This document shows positions 24,170 to 33,850 of a stretch of 64,000 bases of DNA, one piece after another. Source of the DNA: Lentibacillus saliphilus (lineage in GTDB: Bacteria; Bacillota; Bacilli; Bacillales; Amphibacillaceae); NCBI RefSeq assembly GCF_019093865.1, contig NZ_JABJXD010000005.1, positions 62,001 through 126,000 of the forward strand. The letters run 5' to 3'. A program made the translations under genes and the position numbers. The notes beneath the pieces were generated by a model. It saw only the letters and a list, made by a program, of their open reading frames with translations. It was not told where the DNA came from and searched no databases. Within the stretch, counting starts at the first letter, position 1, and each line of letters begins with the position of its first letter.

Positions 24170-25066
24170 ATGTCGCGGTTTAGTTTGTCCGATCGAGCGT
24201 TTGATAGGTTGAATTTGTTATTTGTCTTATCCATCACGTTGATCATTATTTATCCGCTTATATTTGTCATTAGTGCATCGATCAGTGATCCGCATGCCGT
24301 TAATTCAGGAGAGATGTGGCTGTGGCCTGTTGATATAACGCTGGACGGCTTTAATCGGGTATTTCAAAATGACGCAATTTGGATCGGGTATCGCAATACG
24401 ATTGTTTATACAACAGTCGGTGTGCTCATTCATTTGTTCATCCTGCTGCCAGCTGCATATGCGCTTTCCCGGAAGGAGTTAATGGCAAAAAAGGTGTTCT
24501 TATGGTTTATCCTATTCACGATGCTTTTTAATGGGGGGTTAATCCCGACCTACTTAGTCGTTAAATATTTAGGAATGGTGAATACGATGTGGGCAATCGT
24601 TATTCCAGGTGTCATCGGTGCTTGGTCTGTGCTTGTGGCACGAACATTTTTCCAACAAACGATACCTGATCAGCTCGTTGAAGCCTCAAAAATAGACGGT
24701 GCCAGTGATTTCTACTTGTTTATGCGGGTCGTGCTTCCGCTGTCCATGCCGATTATTGCGGTTATGGCTTTGTTCCATGCAGTTGCGCTATGGAATCAGT
24801 ATTTTAACGCGTTAATCTATTTATCGGATGAAAAATTATTTCCGTTGCAGTTAATTTTGCGGCAAATTCTCATATTAAACGAGGTGAGTGCCGATAGTGC
24901 AGCGACAGCAGCGGGGGCTGCGCAATCATTTTCCGATCAAATTAAGACAGCCTCTTTGGTCAAATATGCTGTAATCATCGTCTCTGCATTGCCGTTGTTA
25001 ATCGTATATCCTTTTCTACAACGCTTTTTCGTTAAAGGTGTGTTAATCGGTTCGGTGAAGGAGTAG
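24170..25066 (+). CDS. ABC importer permease, LplC/YtcP type
   Basis: 298 residues, GGAGGTG before ATG, 12 nt after the previous stop. Six membrane segments; features of the family are IIYPLIFVISASISDPHAV near the N-terminus, the NGGLIPTYLV segment and the EAA loop LVEASKIDGASDFYLFMRVVLPLSMPI. The C-terminus ends in FVKGVLIGSVKE as in this family. It is the second half of the membrane channel. Confidence 0.9.
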   Translation: MSRFSLSDRAFDRLNLLFVLSITLIIIYPLIFVISASISDPHAVNSGEMWLWPVDITLDGFNRVFQNDAIWIGYRNTIVYTTVGVLIHLFILLPAAYALSRKELMAKKVFLWFILFTMLFNGGLIPTYLVVKYLGMVNTMWAIVIPGVIGAWSVLVARTFFQQTIPDQLVEASKIDGASDFYLFMRVVLPLSMPIIAVMALFHAVALWNQYFNALIYLSDEKLFPLQLILRQILILNEVSADSAATAAGAAQSFSDQIKTASLVKYAVIIVSALPLLIVYPFLQRFFVKGVLIGSVKE

Positions 25067-25102
25067 TTCAAAGCTTGGCATTTGAAGTGGGGGTGAGACG
25101 AG

Positions 25103-25720
25103 ATGGAAGGGTTAGTGAATGGCTACTATCGGTTTTCAGTTTGGACGATGCGCTTGGCATTTTTGAATGTGTGCTGGATTTTATTTAGTGCGCTCGGTCT
25201 GTTCGTGCTTGGTTTTATGCCGGCGACCGCTGCCATGTTTGCTATTGTAAGGAAGTGGGTTCGTGGCGAGGAAGATGTCCCGATATTTCGGTCGTATTGG
25301 AAGGCATTTAAAGCGGAATTTGTTAAAGCAAATGCGGCTGGCTTGGTCTTGTTTGTAATAGGGTATATGCTCATATTAGAGTTTAATATTTTGAGAGGTC
25401 AGGATAGCTTTATATATTTAGTTGTGAGTTATACGGTGTTGGCTTCTCTCATTTTATACGTGGCGGTATTTATTTATTTCTTTCCGATCCTTGTGCATTT
25501 CCGTTTGAAATGGGTCGATTACTTTAAGTGGCCGTTTATCATTAGCTTTACTCATCCTGTCTTAACCTTGTTTATTATGGCTGTTTTGTGGGGGGTCTAT
25601 TATATTACATGGATCTCCATCCCGGCATTGTTCTTCTTCTTTGGCGGAAGTGTGACAGCATTATTCATCATGTGGGCAGTGTCCAAAAGCTTCCCAAAAT
25701 ACGAATACCACGAAGCTTGA
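25103..25720 (+). CDS. YesL-family membrane protein
   Basis: 205 residues with about five membrane segments and the family start (YYRFSVWTMRLAFLNVCWILFSALG, then GFMPATAAMFAIVRKWVRGEEDVPIFRSYWKAF). YesL proteins (DUF624) regularly accompany LplABC-type oligosaccharide importers; their biochemical role is not established. The gene follows the second permease by 36 nt. A dispersed repeat follows directly. Confidence 0.85.
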   Translation: MEGLVNGYYRFSVWTMRLAFLNVCWILFSALGLFVLGFMPATAAMFAIVRKWVRGEEDVPIFRSYWKAFKAEFVKANAAGLVLFVIGYMLILEFNILRGQDSFIYLVVSYTVLASLILYVAVFIYFFPILVHFRLKWVDYFKWPFIISFTHPVLTLFIMAVLWGVYYITWISIPALFFFFGGSVTALFIMWAVSKSFPKYEYHEA

Positions 25721-25734
25721 GCGGGCAGGCATAC

Positions 25735-25860
25735 GCCGCTACGGAAAAACACTACGCTTTCCGTGGGCGGCTGATGAGCCTCCTCGTGCTATCGCACTGC
25801 GGGGTCTCAACTAGGCCTCTGCTCCCACAGGAGTCTCCGTGTTTTTCCTTCGCTATGTGC
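25735..25860. repeat. dispersed intergenic repeat, MITE-like
   Basis: About 115-125 bp with 10-bp inverted ends GGAAAAACAC (25743-25752) and GTGTTTTTCC (25839-25848). The interior (GCTTTCCGTGGGCGGC, CTGCGGGGTCTC, CCCACAGGAGTCTCCG) resembles a repeat that I remember as frequent between genes in Bacillaceae. Its GC content is higher than its surroundings and it contains no credible reading frame. It separates the importer genes from the catabolic genes. Confidence 0.6.
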
Positions 25861-25972
25861 TATAACAAGCCATTAGCGTTGAATTCATAACTTACTTTAA
25901 ATGTAGTGAGATCAATAGCAGCAATACATCAAGTTCGTCAAAAACAAATATGAACATATAGGAGAAAAGCTT

Positions 25973-27097
25973 ATGTTAAACATCCGTGGTGCAACATTAG
26001 TAAATGGAAAGCAGTGCAATATCGTTATTAAAGATCGGTATATCCAAGAGGTTACAGATGATGCTGTCCGTGGGGGCGATGTGATCTCGGTCCCTGAGGG
26101 TGTTTTCGTATCTCCGGGTTGGATTGACCTGCACACACATGCATTTCCAAAATTTGAACCGTATTGTGCGCATCCGGATACGATTGGCTACAAATCAGGC
26201 GTTACGACGGTTGTCGATGCCGGCAGCTGTGGCGCTGATGATATTGCCGACCTTTATGAGCTGGCCCAGGACTGTAAAACGAACGTATTGTCCTTTTTAA
26301 ATATTTCCCGGATCGGTCTCAAGGTTTTAAATGAGCTCGCTGATTTATCGACGATTTCACCCGAAAAAATTTATGAGTCATTCCAAAAGTACCCTGATTT
26401 ACTCGTCGGCTTAAAGGCGAGGATGAGTGGCAGTGTTATCGGCGACAATGGTCTCGCGCCGTTACACATGGCAAGATCTTGTGCAACGACTTTACATAAA
26501 CCCGTCATGGTTCATATTGGCAGTGCCCCTCCGAAATTACGGGACATTTTAGAGGTGCTCGAAAAAGGTGATATTGTGACCCATTGTTTTAATGAAAAAG
26601 ACGGCAACAATATGTTTATGGATGAACCGATGCTACGTGATGCGTTACAGAACGCGATCGAGCGTGGAGTTTATCTCGATGTTGGTCATGGAACGTCCAG
26701 CTTTTCGTTTCGGACCGCGCAAAGGGCAAAGCAAGAAAACATTCCGTTCCAGACCATAAGTACAGATATATATGAGCGTAATCGAGTTCATGGGCCTGTC
26801 TATGATATGGCGACAACACTGAATAAGTTTTTGGCGTTAGGCTATTCGCTGGAGGATGTCATCAGTCGTGTAACAGAAAAGCCGGCACAGGTGTTGAATC
26901 AACCACAGCTCGGATCATTGGAAGAAGGCTCTGTAGCTGATTTAACCTTTTTCAAAGTAGAACATACGCCTGTCGATTTAATTGATTCCCTGGGAAATAA
27001 TTTACATGGATCAGTGCAAATCAAACCATATGCTGTCGTACTTGGAGGTGAGTATATTGAATGCAACACGTCATATGAACTTAAAAAAAGTCATTAA
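25973..27097 (+). CDS. amidohydrolase/deacetylase-family metallohydrolase
   Basis: 374 residues. TIM-barrel amidohydrolase with metal ligands HTH (His54, His56), a likely carboxylated lysine in VGLKARMSG (Lys148), His in PVMVHIGSAP and DIVTHCFNEKDG, and the final Asp in TISTDIYERN. The sequence is that of the COG3964-like group, which includes EF_0837 of Enterococcus; members are reported to act on acylated alpha-hydroxy acids. Group members often lie beside DgaE and DgaF genes as here. I infer deacetylation of an N-acetyl aminosugar acid. The ribosome binding site is GGAG. It overlaps the DgaE gene by about 40 nt. Confidence 0.85.
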   Translation: MLNIRGATLVNGKQCNIVIKDRYIQEVTDDAVRGGDVISVPEGVFVSPGWIDLHTHAFPKFEPYCAHPDTIGYKSGVTTVVDAGSCGADDIADLYELAQDCKTNVLSFLNISRIGLKVLNELADLSTISPEKIYESFQKYPDLLVGLKARMSGSVIGDNGLAPLHMARSCATTLHKPVMVHIGSAPPKLRDILEVLEKGDIVTHCFNEKDGNNMFMDEPMLRDALQNAIERGVYLDVGHGTSSFSFRTAQRAKQENIPFQTISTDIYERNRVHGPVYDMATTLNKFLALGYSLEDVISRVTEKPAQVLNQPQLGSLEEGSVADLTFFKVEHTPVDLIDSLGNNLHGSVQIKPYAVVLGGEYIECNTSYELKKSH

Positions 27098-28160
27098 TGC
27101 GAGTGGTCGAATGAGTATATTAGGAGTGTCAACGCTTTCTGATGACGTTCTGGAGGCAATGGCATATGGCGGTAAGCATTATTTTGAAATGAAGGATCTT
27201 CATGAAGAAGCTGGCCAGCTAGTCGCTCAATATATGAACACGGAAGCGGCCATGATCACAAACTCCGCTTCGTCTGCGATTGCATTAGCTGTCGCTGGGA
27301 TGATAACAAGAGATGATGCGTCAGTCGAGCGGTTATTTGAGAAGCGGCATGAGCGACCTGGCGATATTCTCATTATGACGGGTCATTTGATTGATTACGG
27401 GGCACCAGTGGAAGTGATGATTCAGTTAGGTGGCGGAACAGTCAAAACGGTCGGTTACGCAAATGGGTGTACGTTGGAGCAGATAGAGCAAGCGGTTGAT
27501 GACAATACGCGTGCGATGCTGTTTGTGCAGTCGCATCATTGTGTGCAAAAAAATATGCCGTCTTTAAAAGCGGTTGGTAAGCTCATGAAAGAATTAAATA
27601 TCCCTTTTATCGTCGACGCAGCGGCTGAGAGTGATTTGTCCAGCTATGCAAGCGATGCTGACTTATTGATATACAGTGGTTCAAAAGCCATTGAAGGGCC
27701 AACATCAGGCATACTCGCCGGTCGGAAAACGTATGTGGATTTTGCTAAGCAGCATAATCGCGGGATTGGGAGAGCAATGAAGGTTGGGAAGGAGTCTATT
27801 TTTGGCTTGTTAAAAGCGTTAGAAGTCTATGCGGCATTTGACGCAAATGATGATCAAGAAAAGCAGCTGGCGATTATCGAGGCGCTACAATGCTTAAATG
27901 ATGTGCCAGGAATAAAAGTAGCCCTTCACGAGGATGAGGCCGGGCGGGCTATTAACCGCGCCCGTGTGTCGATTGATCAACATCGCGCCCCTCACGACGC
28001 CGCTCATGTCATTCACGCGTTGAAAGAGGGAAATGTCGCGGTTTATACGCGTGATTACAACGTTAATAACGGTTTTTTTGACATTGATCCACGGTCATTA
28101 GACATAGCGGATGCTCAGTATATCTGTGACAAGATCAAACAGATCATGGGGGTGTCTTAA
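27057..28160 (+). CDS. DgaE-family PLP-dependent ammonia lyase
   Basis: 367 residues from TTG 27057, placed 8 nt after GGAGG inside the end of the amidohydrolase gene; ATG 27075 is the alternative. The SelA/aspartate-aminotransferase-like fold shows KKVINASGRMSILGVS at the N-terminus, the PLP-stacking region, VDAAAE with the PLP-nitrogen Asp187 and the Schiff-base Lys210 in YSGSKAIEGPTSG. DgaE eliminates ammonia from D-glucosaminate 6-phosphate to give 2-keto-3-deoxygluconate 6-phosphate. No PTS importer is nearby, so here the enzyme may act on the unphosphorylated acid before the PfkB kinase. Its stop overlaps the next start (TAATG). Confidence 0.86.
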   Translation: MNATRHMNLKKVINASGRMSILGVSTLSDDVLEAMAYGGKHYFEMKDLHEEAGQLVAQYMNTEAAMITNSASSAIALAVAGMITRDDASVERLFEKRHERPGDILIMTGHLIDYGAPVEVMIQLGGGTVKTVGYANGCTLEQIEQAVDDNTRAMLFVQSHHCVQKNMPSLKAVGKLMKELNIPFIVDAAAESDLSSYASDADLLIYSGSKAIEGPTSGILAGRKTYVDFAKQHNRGIGRAMKVGKESIFGLLKALEVYAAFDANDDQEKQLAIIEALQCLNDVPGIKVALHEDEAGRAINRARVSIDQHRAPHDAAHVIHALKEGNVAVYTRDYNVNNGFFDIDPRSLDIADAQYICDKIKQIMGVS

Positions 28161-28894
28161 TGCGTGACACACGTTTTTACAATAATAGAGTTTCCTTGAA
28201 TGTATTGGCCAATAGCATTGAGAATGCCAAGGACATATATGATGTCACAGAAGGTCATGTTGTCATTGGGTTACTAGCTGCAAACTATACAGACATCCAT
28301 GAGGCGGTCCATGATGTGCAGCGGTATTCGGAGGCGTTAGACGGGGCTATCTCGCTCGGTCTCGGTGCTGGAGATCCGAAGCAGTGGAAAATGGTTGCGG
28401 ACATTTGCAAACGTGTGACACCTGAGCACGTTAATCAAGTGTTTCCAGCAGTCGCATATACAAGGGCGTGTATACAGGATGAGCATGGTTTTATCAACTG
28501 TCTCGTGAAGCCGTCGGATAAGCTCGGCTATGTCAATATTGCTACTGGCCCAGTATCAGCAGAGGGACCTGCAATCGATATTCCGGTGCGTTCTGCGATT
28601 ACGCTCATCCGGGAAATGGGCGGAAATGCGTTAAAGCTGTTTCCTTTAAAGGGTCTGGAGAAGCGTGTGCACTATATAAAAATTGCTGAAGCATGCGCAG
28701 AAGAAGGTTTTACGCTAGAACCGACTGGTGGTATTACTGTTAATAACTTTGAGGAAATTGTATCATTGGCATTAGAAGCGGGTGTCCCGAAAGTCATACC
28801 ACATGTATATTCATCCATCATAGATGCTTCAACCGGTCGAACACGTGTTGAAGACGTTCAGAAGCTATTTCAAATTATGAGGAAAATAGGGTGA
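28160..28894 (+). CDS. DgaF-family 2-keto-3-deoxygluconate-6-phosphate aldolase
   Basis: 244 residues, translationally coupled to the DgaE gene. The protein follows the DgaF pattern: FYNNRVSLNVLANSIENAKDIYD at the start, LGLGAGDPKQW, the GYVNIATGP region and a C-terminal LEPTGGITVNNFEEIVSLALEAGVPKVIPHVY that binds the phosphate. Lysines KLFPLKGL are candidates for the Schiff base. It splits KDPG into pyruvate and glyceraldehyde 3-phosphate. It sits directly before a PfkB kinase that could make KDPG. Confidence 0.85.
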   Translation: MRDTRFYNNRVSLNVLANSIENAKDIYDVTEGHVVIGLLAANYTDIHEAVHDVQRYSEALDGAISLGLGAGDPKQWKMVADICKRVTPEHVNQVFPAVAYTRACIQDEHGFINCLVKPSDKLGYVNIATGPVSAEGPAIDIPVRSAITLIREMGGNALKLFPLKGLEKRVHYIKIAEACAEEGFTLEPTGGITVNNFEEIVSLALEAGVPKVIPHVYSSIIDASTGRTRVEDVQKLFQIMRKIG

Positions 28895-28898
28895 GGGA

Positions 28899-29924
28899 AT
28901 GATGGGAGCGAACAAACGTATTAAAGCTTTTGGTGAAGTCATGATGCGACTTGAGGCGCCTGACTATTTAAAGCTGGAGCAGGCACGGTCCTTGAATGTT
29001 CTATATTCGGGTACAGGGGTGAATATATTAAGTGCCCTATCGAGATTTGGTCATCAGACATCTCTCATTACAAAGCTTCCAGATAATAGTGTAGGCGATG
29101 CGGCAGTGGCTTATATCAGATCGTTGGGTATTTCAACGTCAGATATTGTTCGGGGTGGGGCGTATATCGGCAAGTACTTTTTAGAGAAAGGGTTTCATGT
29201 GAGAAACTCTAAGGTGACCTATTCCAATCGTAAGGAAAGCAGCTTTTGTACGTCCGTTCTATCAGAATATGATTTAGAAAACACGTTACAGGACACAGCA
29301 ATGGTTCATTTTTGTGGGATCATCCTCTCTATTTCTGAGCAAATGAGATACAATGCATTATATGCTGCTGAAAAAGCGAAGCAACTCGGCAGTTATGTTG
29401 TATTTGATTTTAACTATCGGCCGAAGCTATGGGAAAACAACGATGCACAAGCGAAAGCGTGTTATGAACAGATGCTTGAGCATGTTGATGTGTGCTTTAT
29501 GACGGAAAAGGACGCCCTGTATATCCTGCAAATGGGAGAAAAAGACCAGACAGATCGGAAACAGCAGCTTGAAGCTGTTATGCCGCTTGTATCCCAGCGT
29601 TATCACATTCCGGTTATTGCAGGAACGATCAGAGATAAGACTTCAGATGGCACGGATTGCATTCAAGGATATTTGTACCATGACGGCGATTTTTATTACT
29701 CAGAAACGTATGATTATGAAACGTTGGAAAGGGTCGGTTCGGGAGATGCCTATGCGAGTGGCATCCTGCATGGCCTGATTCGCGACCTATCACCTGAGGA
29801 CACGGTTGAATTTGCGACAGCCGCCAGCGTGCTCGCTCATACAACATACGGGGATTCACCGGTTTGCTCGGAGGCTGAGATTTGGTCTTTGGTCAACAAT
29901 AAAGATGTTGAGATGGAAAGGTAG
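28899..29924 (+). CDS. PfkB-family sugar-acid kinase, probable 2-keto-3-deoxygluconate kinase
   Basis: 341 residues, 4 nt after the aldolase gene. KdgK-like start (KAFGEVMMRLEAPDYLKLEQA), substrate-binding SGTGVNILSALSRFG and the second PfkB signature VGSGDAYASG with catalytic Asp283. FNYRPKLWEN is the phosphate/sugar-acid-binding strand of KDG kinases. It supplies KDPG to the neighbouring aldolase. A glucosaminate kinase activity is an alternative that would fit a classical DgaE substrate. Confidence 0.85.
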   Translation: MMGANKRIKAFGEVMMRLEAPDYLKLEQARSLNVLYSGTGVNILSALSRFGHQTSLITKLPDNSVGDAAVAYIRSLGISTSDIVRGGAYIGKYFLEKGFHVRNSKVTYSNRKESSFCTSVLSEYDLENTLQDTAMVHFCGIILSISEQMRYNALYAAEKAKQLGSYVVFDFNYRPKLWENNDAQAKACYEQMLEHVDVCFMTEKDALYILQMGEKDQTDRKQQLEAVMPLVSQRYHIPVIAGTIRDKTSDGTDCIQGYLYHDGDFYYSETYDYETLERVGSGDAYASGILHGLIRDLSPEDTVEFATAASVLAHTTYGDSPVCSEAEIWSLVNNKDVEMER

Positions 29925-29930
29925 ATTCAT

Positions 29931-30641
29931 ATGAAATTAACGTTAAAAAAAGGCCCACTATATGTGCAAGTTCAGGAGATTTTAAAAAAGCGTATTATTA
30001 GTGGCATTTATCCAAAGGACAGCTTAATTCCATCAGAATTGGAGCTGAAGGAAGAGTTCGATGTTAGCCTGATTACGATTCGTCGGGCAGTGGAAGAGCT
30101 GTCTCATCAGGGGTATGTCGAGAAGAAAAGTGGTGTCGGGACGACGGTCTTAGATAACCACGCCGTTTCCAAGCTCTCTAAAGGACAGCGTTTCTCGGAG
30201 TATTTAATTAAAGAAGGCTACCATTTGAAAAAAGAATCTGCCTCTCTTTCAACAGTTGAGCTAGAAGAATCCTCTGATCTATTCAAGCACTTTGGTAAAA
30301 CGTGTAATTGTGTTGAACGGCTTTATACGTTGAATGAAAAACCGTATATTCATTTCAAGCATTATATTTCAAAAGACGTTACCTTGCCAAATAATCCTGA
30401 TTCTCTTTTGGACTCATTATATGAAATCTTTTTTCAGCAGGGTGTTACGTTTAACCGCTTTAAGGATGAATTTGGTGTAGACGTCCCTGATCAATCAATT
30501 GCCGATGCTCTGGAAGTCGAGCAAAAACCGCTGTTGCACCGGATCAGATATTCTTATGATGTAAATGAAGCGCTGATCGAATACTCGGTGGCTTTTTATA
30601 ATACAGACATTCATAGATACGTCGTTAATTTTGATGTTTAA
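29931..30641 (+). CDS. GntR-family regulator with UTRA domain
   Basis: 236 residues. N-terminal winged HTH (VQVQEILKKRIISGIYPKDSLIPSELELKEEFDVSLITIRRAVEEL, residues about 10-58) and a UTRA ligand domain starting near SKGQRFSEYLIKEG. HutC-subfamily members of this kind sense sugars such as glucosamine 6-phosphate. Six nt separate it from the kinase gene, so it belongs to the operon and is the likely repressor at the ACACTA-N8-TAGTGT site upstream of the importer genes. No clear ribosome binding site (GGAAAGG at 16 nt). Confidence 0.86.
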   Translation: MKLTLKKGPLYVQVQEILKKRIISGIYPKDSLIPSELELKEEFDVSLITIRRAVEELSHQGYVEKKSGVGTTVLDNHAVSKLSKGQRFSEYLIKEGYHLKKESASLSTVELEESSDLFKHFGKTCNCVERLYTLNEKPYIHFKHYISKDVTLPNNPDSLLDSLYEIFFQQGVTFNRFKDEFGVDVPDQSIADALEVEQKPLLHRIRYSYDVNEALIEYSVAFYNTDIHRYVVNFDV

Positions 30642-30651
30642 TGAGCAATTT

Positions 30652-30685
30652 CTCCATACAGGGTGACGCCCTTTATGGAGAGGTA
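30652..30685 (+). terminator. hairpin after the GntR gene
   Basis: CTCCATA (30652-30658) and TATGGAG (30674-30680) with inner AGGG/CCCT pairing. There is no T run, so it may be an RNA-stability element and not a full terminator. Confidence 0.45.
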
Positions 30686-30862
30686 TGGGTTGTTTTGTCG
30701 TAATATTCAGCATATGTGAGTTTGACTTTGGATATTCAGATGAAGAAAAACTGTAAATTAAACTTCCTTCAGTAGGTTAGGTGCGAATAAACGGATTGTT
30801 AGTTTATAGACACATGCATTTGAGTGAACAGTCTCTAAAAAACCAATAAAGGAGCGGTCAAA

Positions 30863-32776
30863 TTGAAAATAGCATTTAAGGGCGATGTGGCAGAGGTTTT
30901 GGACGGTATAACACTTTTGCAATCTAAATTGGGCTTTGAAGTAACGAATGATCCTGATAGTCTTCAAGTGACGATCACAAAGCATGGAGATACATATACG
31001 GGGTTGAACGTATCGTTGTCTGAAGGGAAGGGAGAGATTGCATACGGTGCGCATGCGTCTTTTTTTAGAGGGCTAGGCTTATTTCTGGAGCACTGCTCGT
31101 CTTCAGATGCGTTTGAAATCGAGGAAGAGGCGCAATTTACAACGGTAGGGCCAATGTTTGATTTATCGCGGAATGCGGTTATGAAGGTTGACCGTTTTAA
31201 GGAGATGTTTCAGACGCTTGCTGTGATGGGCTTTAACACAGCAATGCTGTATATGGAGGACGTGTATGAAATTGAAGGTGAACCGTATTTTGGCTACATG
31301 CGTGGACGCTATTCATATGAAGAATTGAAGCAGCTCGATGATTACGCCGATCAGTTTGGCATTGAACTTATTCCTTGTATTCAAACGCTGGCACATCTGG
31401 AGGAGTTCCTGAAGTGGCCTGCAGCCGCACATTTGAAGGATACGCGGGGTGTCTTGCTCGTTGAAAGTGATCCGACATACGATTTTCTCAAAAAGATGAT
31501 CGCGTCCGTCAGTAAACCATTTCGCAGCAAGCGGATCCATATCGGTATGGATGAAGCGGAGGAGCTTGGTAGAGGCCATTACTTGAACCAGCATGGCTTT
31601 AAAGATCGCCTTCAGCTCATGATCGGCCATTTGGAAAAGGTGTTGGACATCGTCGCAGAGCATGATTTACGTCCGCTCATGTGGAGTGACATGTTGATGA
31701 AGCTCGCGTCCAAAAGTGGGCAGTCTCATTATGACTTATCAACGGAAATACCTCAGGAAATGGTTGATATAACGCCGGAAAATGTTACATTTATGTACTG
31801 GGATTACGCCCATACAAAAGTCGAGCAATATTTAGCGATGATTCAAAAGCATAAGGCATTTGGAAGAACGCCAGCTTTTGCAGGGGGCATATGGGTATGG
31901 AATACATTTGCCACCAACTACGGTCTATCCCTACAAGCAAGTGATGCGGCTTTACAAGCTTGTAAAGAAGAGGGTGTTCAGGAGGTGTTTGTAACGCTAT
32001 GGGGTGATGATGGCTATGAGAATAACTATTTCACCGCATTACTCGGGTTACAAATGTACGCTGAGCATGCGTATGCTAAGACGCTTGACCGAGATAAATT
32101 AAAACAACGCCTCGCATTTTGTACGGGACTGGATGAAGACACCTTCCTCTTGTTGAATAAGCTCGATACGCCTCCAGGGGTGGAAGAGGACAACAAAGAA
32201 CAGACGAATCCATCGAAATTTTTGCTGTGGCAGGATGTGCTTTTAGGCGTATTTGACAAGCATGTTGAAGGGTTGGATTTAGCGCCTTATTACAAGGACT
32301 TAGAAGAACAGATCAAGCGTTCAAGAAACGAAGGCCATGCACTAGACTATATTTTCGATGTACCTGAAAAACTATCAGCTGTATTAAGCTTGAAGGCGAC
32401 GGTAGGTGTTGAACTGAAGGCTGCTTATGACGCTGGTGATAAACAGGAATTGCGCAGGATTGCGGATGATATTTTACCGGCAATCTTGGAAAACGTTGAG
32501 GACTTAAGACAGGCGCATAGAAGACAATGGTTAACGATGCATAAGCCTTTTGGCTGGGAGGTTATCGACATTCGCTATGGTGGATTGAAAACAAGACTCG
32601 ACACAGCGATTTATCGCATTAACGCCTATCTGAATGGCGACATCGATATGATCGACGAGTTAGAACAGGAGCGTTTATACTATCATAATATCGAACATTC
32701 GACGGGGTTAGGCTGGTCAAGTTATTATTACCGTATGGCTTCTCCAAATGTGTTCTTTCACGTACTGCCAATCTAA
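30863..32776 (+). CDS. GH20 exo-beta-N-acetylhexosaminidase (GH20C-like), cytoplasmic
   Basis: 637 residues from TTG 30863 (ribosome binding site AAAGGAG). Small N-terminal alpha/beta domain followed by a TIM barrel. PMFDLSRNAVMKVDRFKEM begins the barrel and HIGMDEAEELG carries the catalytic Asp230-Glu231 pair of family 20. TFMYWDYAHTK and FAGGIWVWNTF supply the aromatic substrate pocket. It has no signal peptide, so it acts on imported oligosaccharides. Length and layout match the GH20C enzymes of streptococci, which release terminal GlcNAc or GalNAc. This enzyme is the main reason to assign the locus to amino-sugar glycans. Confidence 0.88.
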   Translation: MKIAFKGDVAEVLDGITLLQSKLGFEVTNDPDSLQVTITKHGDTYTGLNVSLSEGKGEIAYGAHASFFRGLGLFLEHCSSSDAFEIEEEAQFTTVGPMFDLSRNAVMKVDRFKEMFQTLAVMGFNTAMLYMEDVYEIEGEPYFGYMRGRYSYEELKQLDDYADQFGIELIPCIQTLAHLEEFLKWPAAAHLKDTRGVLLVESDPTYDFLKKMIASVSKPFRSKRIHIGMDEAEELGRGHYLNQHGFKDRLQLMIGHLEKVLDIVAEHDLRPLMWSDMLMKLASKSGQSHYDLSTEIPQEMVDITPENVTFMYWDYAHTKVEQYLAMIQKHKAFGRTPAFAGGIWVWNTFATNYGLSLQASDAALQACKEEGVQEVFVTLWGDDGYENNYFTALLGLQMYAEHAYAKTLDRDKLKQRLAFCTGLDEDTFLLLNKLDTPPGVEEDNKEQTNPSKFLLWQDVLLGVFDKHVEGLDLAPYYKDLEEQIKRSRNEGHALDYIFDVPEKLSAVLSLKATVGVELKAAYDAGDKQELRRIADDILPAILENVEDLRQAHRRQWLTMHKPFGWEVIDIRYGGLKTRLDTAIYRINAYLNGDIDMIDELEQERLYYHNIEHSTGLGWSSYYYRMASPNVFFHVLPI

Positions 32777-32795
32777 CAAAAAAGGATGAATCATT

Positions 32796-33824
32796 ATGGC
32801 TATTCAGGAAGACGGATATATTGTATATACCGGTACTTATGGGACTGAACAGGATCAGGCGATACAAGTATTAACGCTAGATAAGAAAGCACGATTTGTA
32901 AAGCAACTGTCAGCTGTTCAAGGGATCGCCAACCCTTCGTATGTAACAGTCAATCAAAAACAAGACACACTTTATGCGCTCAGTGAGGTTCAGGACGGTC
33001 ACGTGTCTTCTTATCCGATTGATCGGGATACGCACCATGTTCAGAAAAGCAGTAGTCAGCAAGGAGACGGTGTAGAAGGACCGTGCTATATCATGCTTGA
33101 TGAGACGGAGCGCTATCTGTTTGTTGTGAATTATGGTGGTGGATCATTATCGGTGTATCGACTCGCAGATGACCATACGATTTTGGAATTAACCGATCAC
33201 CAAACGTACCCAGCTGGCTCACACCCACATATGATTGTCCAAATTCCAGGTACCAAGCGATACGTGGTGACAGACCTTGGACACGATAAACTCTATTTAT
33301 ATGAATGCACTGAAGGGAAGCTGACACGCATTCAAGAATGCGCAGCCACGCCTGGTTCCGGTCCAAGACATGCTGCTATTTTTCCAGAACATCGGACATT
33401 ATATGTTGTGAATGAGTTTCATTCACAAGTATCCGTTTATACGTACGATCCGACCTGTTCGAGCCTTGAATTGGTTCAGGAAATAGATACGATTGCTGAA
33501 CCGCTTGCAGTGAACAATTATGGCGCAGATATTCATATTGCATATGAGTCATCCTTTTTATATACATCGAATCGGGGCCATGATAGTCTATCGGTCTTTC
33601 ATATTGGCGATGATGGCTTATTATCCTATGTGGATCATGTGTCGACGGAAGGGAAATGGCCGCGGAATTTTGTCATCACGCCTGATGAACGATTCATGCT
33701 CATTGCCAACGAAAAGACACATTCCATTGTTGTAATGGAAATCGGTGCCGAAGGAGTTCCGGTATATACAGGTGAACAGTATTCCATTCAGGCGCCTGTT
33801 TGTTTAAAGGTGTTTGAAATCTGA
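32796..33824 (+). CDS. seven-bladed-propeller lactonase (6-phosphogluconolactonase family)
   Basis: 342 residues with an AAAGGATG ribosome binding site, 19 nt after the hexosaminidase gene. Repeated blade motifs are visible: NPSYVTVNQKQDTLYALSE, EGPCYIMLDETERYLFVVNYGGGSLSVY, GSGPRHAAIFPEHRTLYVVNE and GKWPRNFVITPDERFMLIANE. These match the lactonase family (Pgl/YkgB type). In this locus it could open an aminosugar lactone to the acid used by the amidohydrolase and DgaE. The dehydrogenase needed to make such a lactone is not encoded nearby. Confidence 0.87.
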   Translation: MAIQEDGYIVYTGTYGTEQDQAIQVLTLDKKARFVKQLSAVQGIANPSYVTVNQKQDTLYALSEVQDGHVSSYPIDRDTHHVQKSSSQQGDGVEGPCYIMLDETERYLFVVNYGGGSLSVYRLADDHTILELTDHQTYPAGSHPHMIVQIPGTKRYVVTDLGHDKLYLYECTEGKLTRIQECAATPGSGPRHAAIFPEHRTLYVVNEFHSQVSVYTYDPTCSSLELVQEIDTIAEPLAVNNYGADIHIAYESSFLYTSNRGHDSLSVFHIGDDGLLSYVDHVSTEGKWPRNFVITPDERFMLIANEKTHSIVVMEIGAEGVPVYTGEQYSIQAPVCLKVFEI

Positions 33825-33850
33825 GCCTGTATTTAATAAAAAAGGTCGTA

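Noticed and set aside
28899-29924. Ribokinase or fructokinase assignment
   Set aside because: The N-terminal pattern and the neighbouring KDPG aldolase fit a sugar-acid kinase better.
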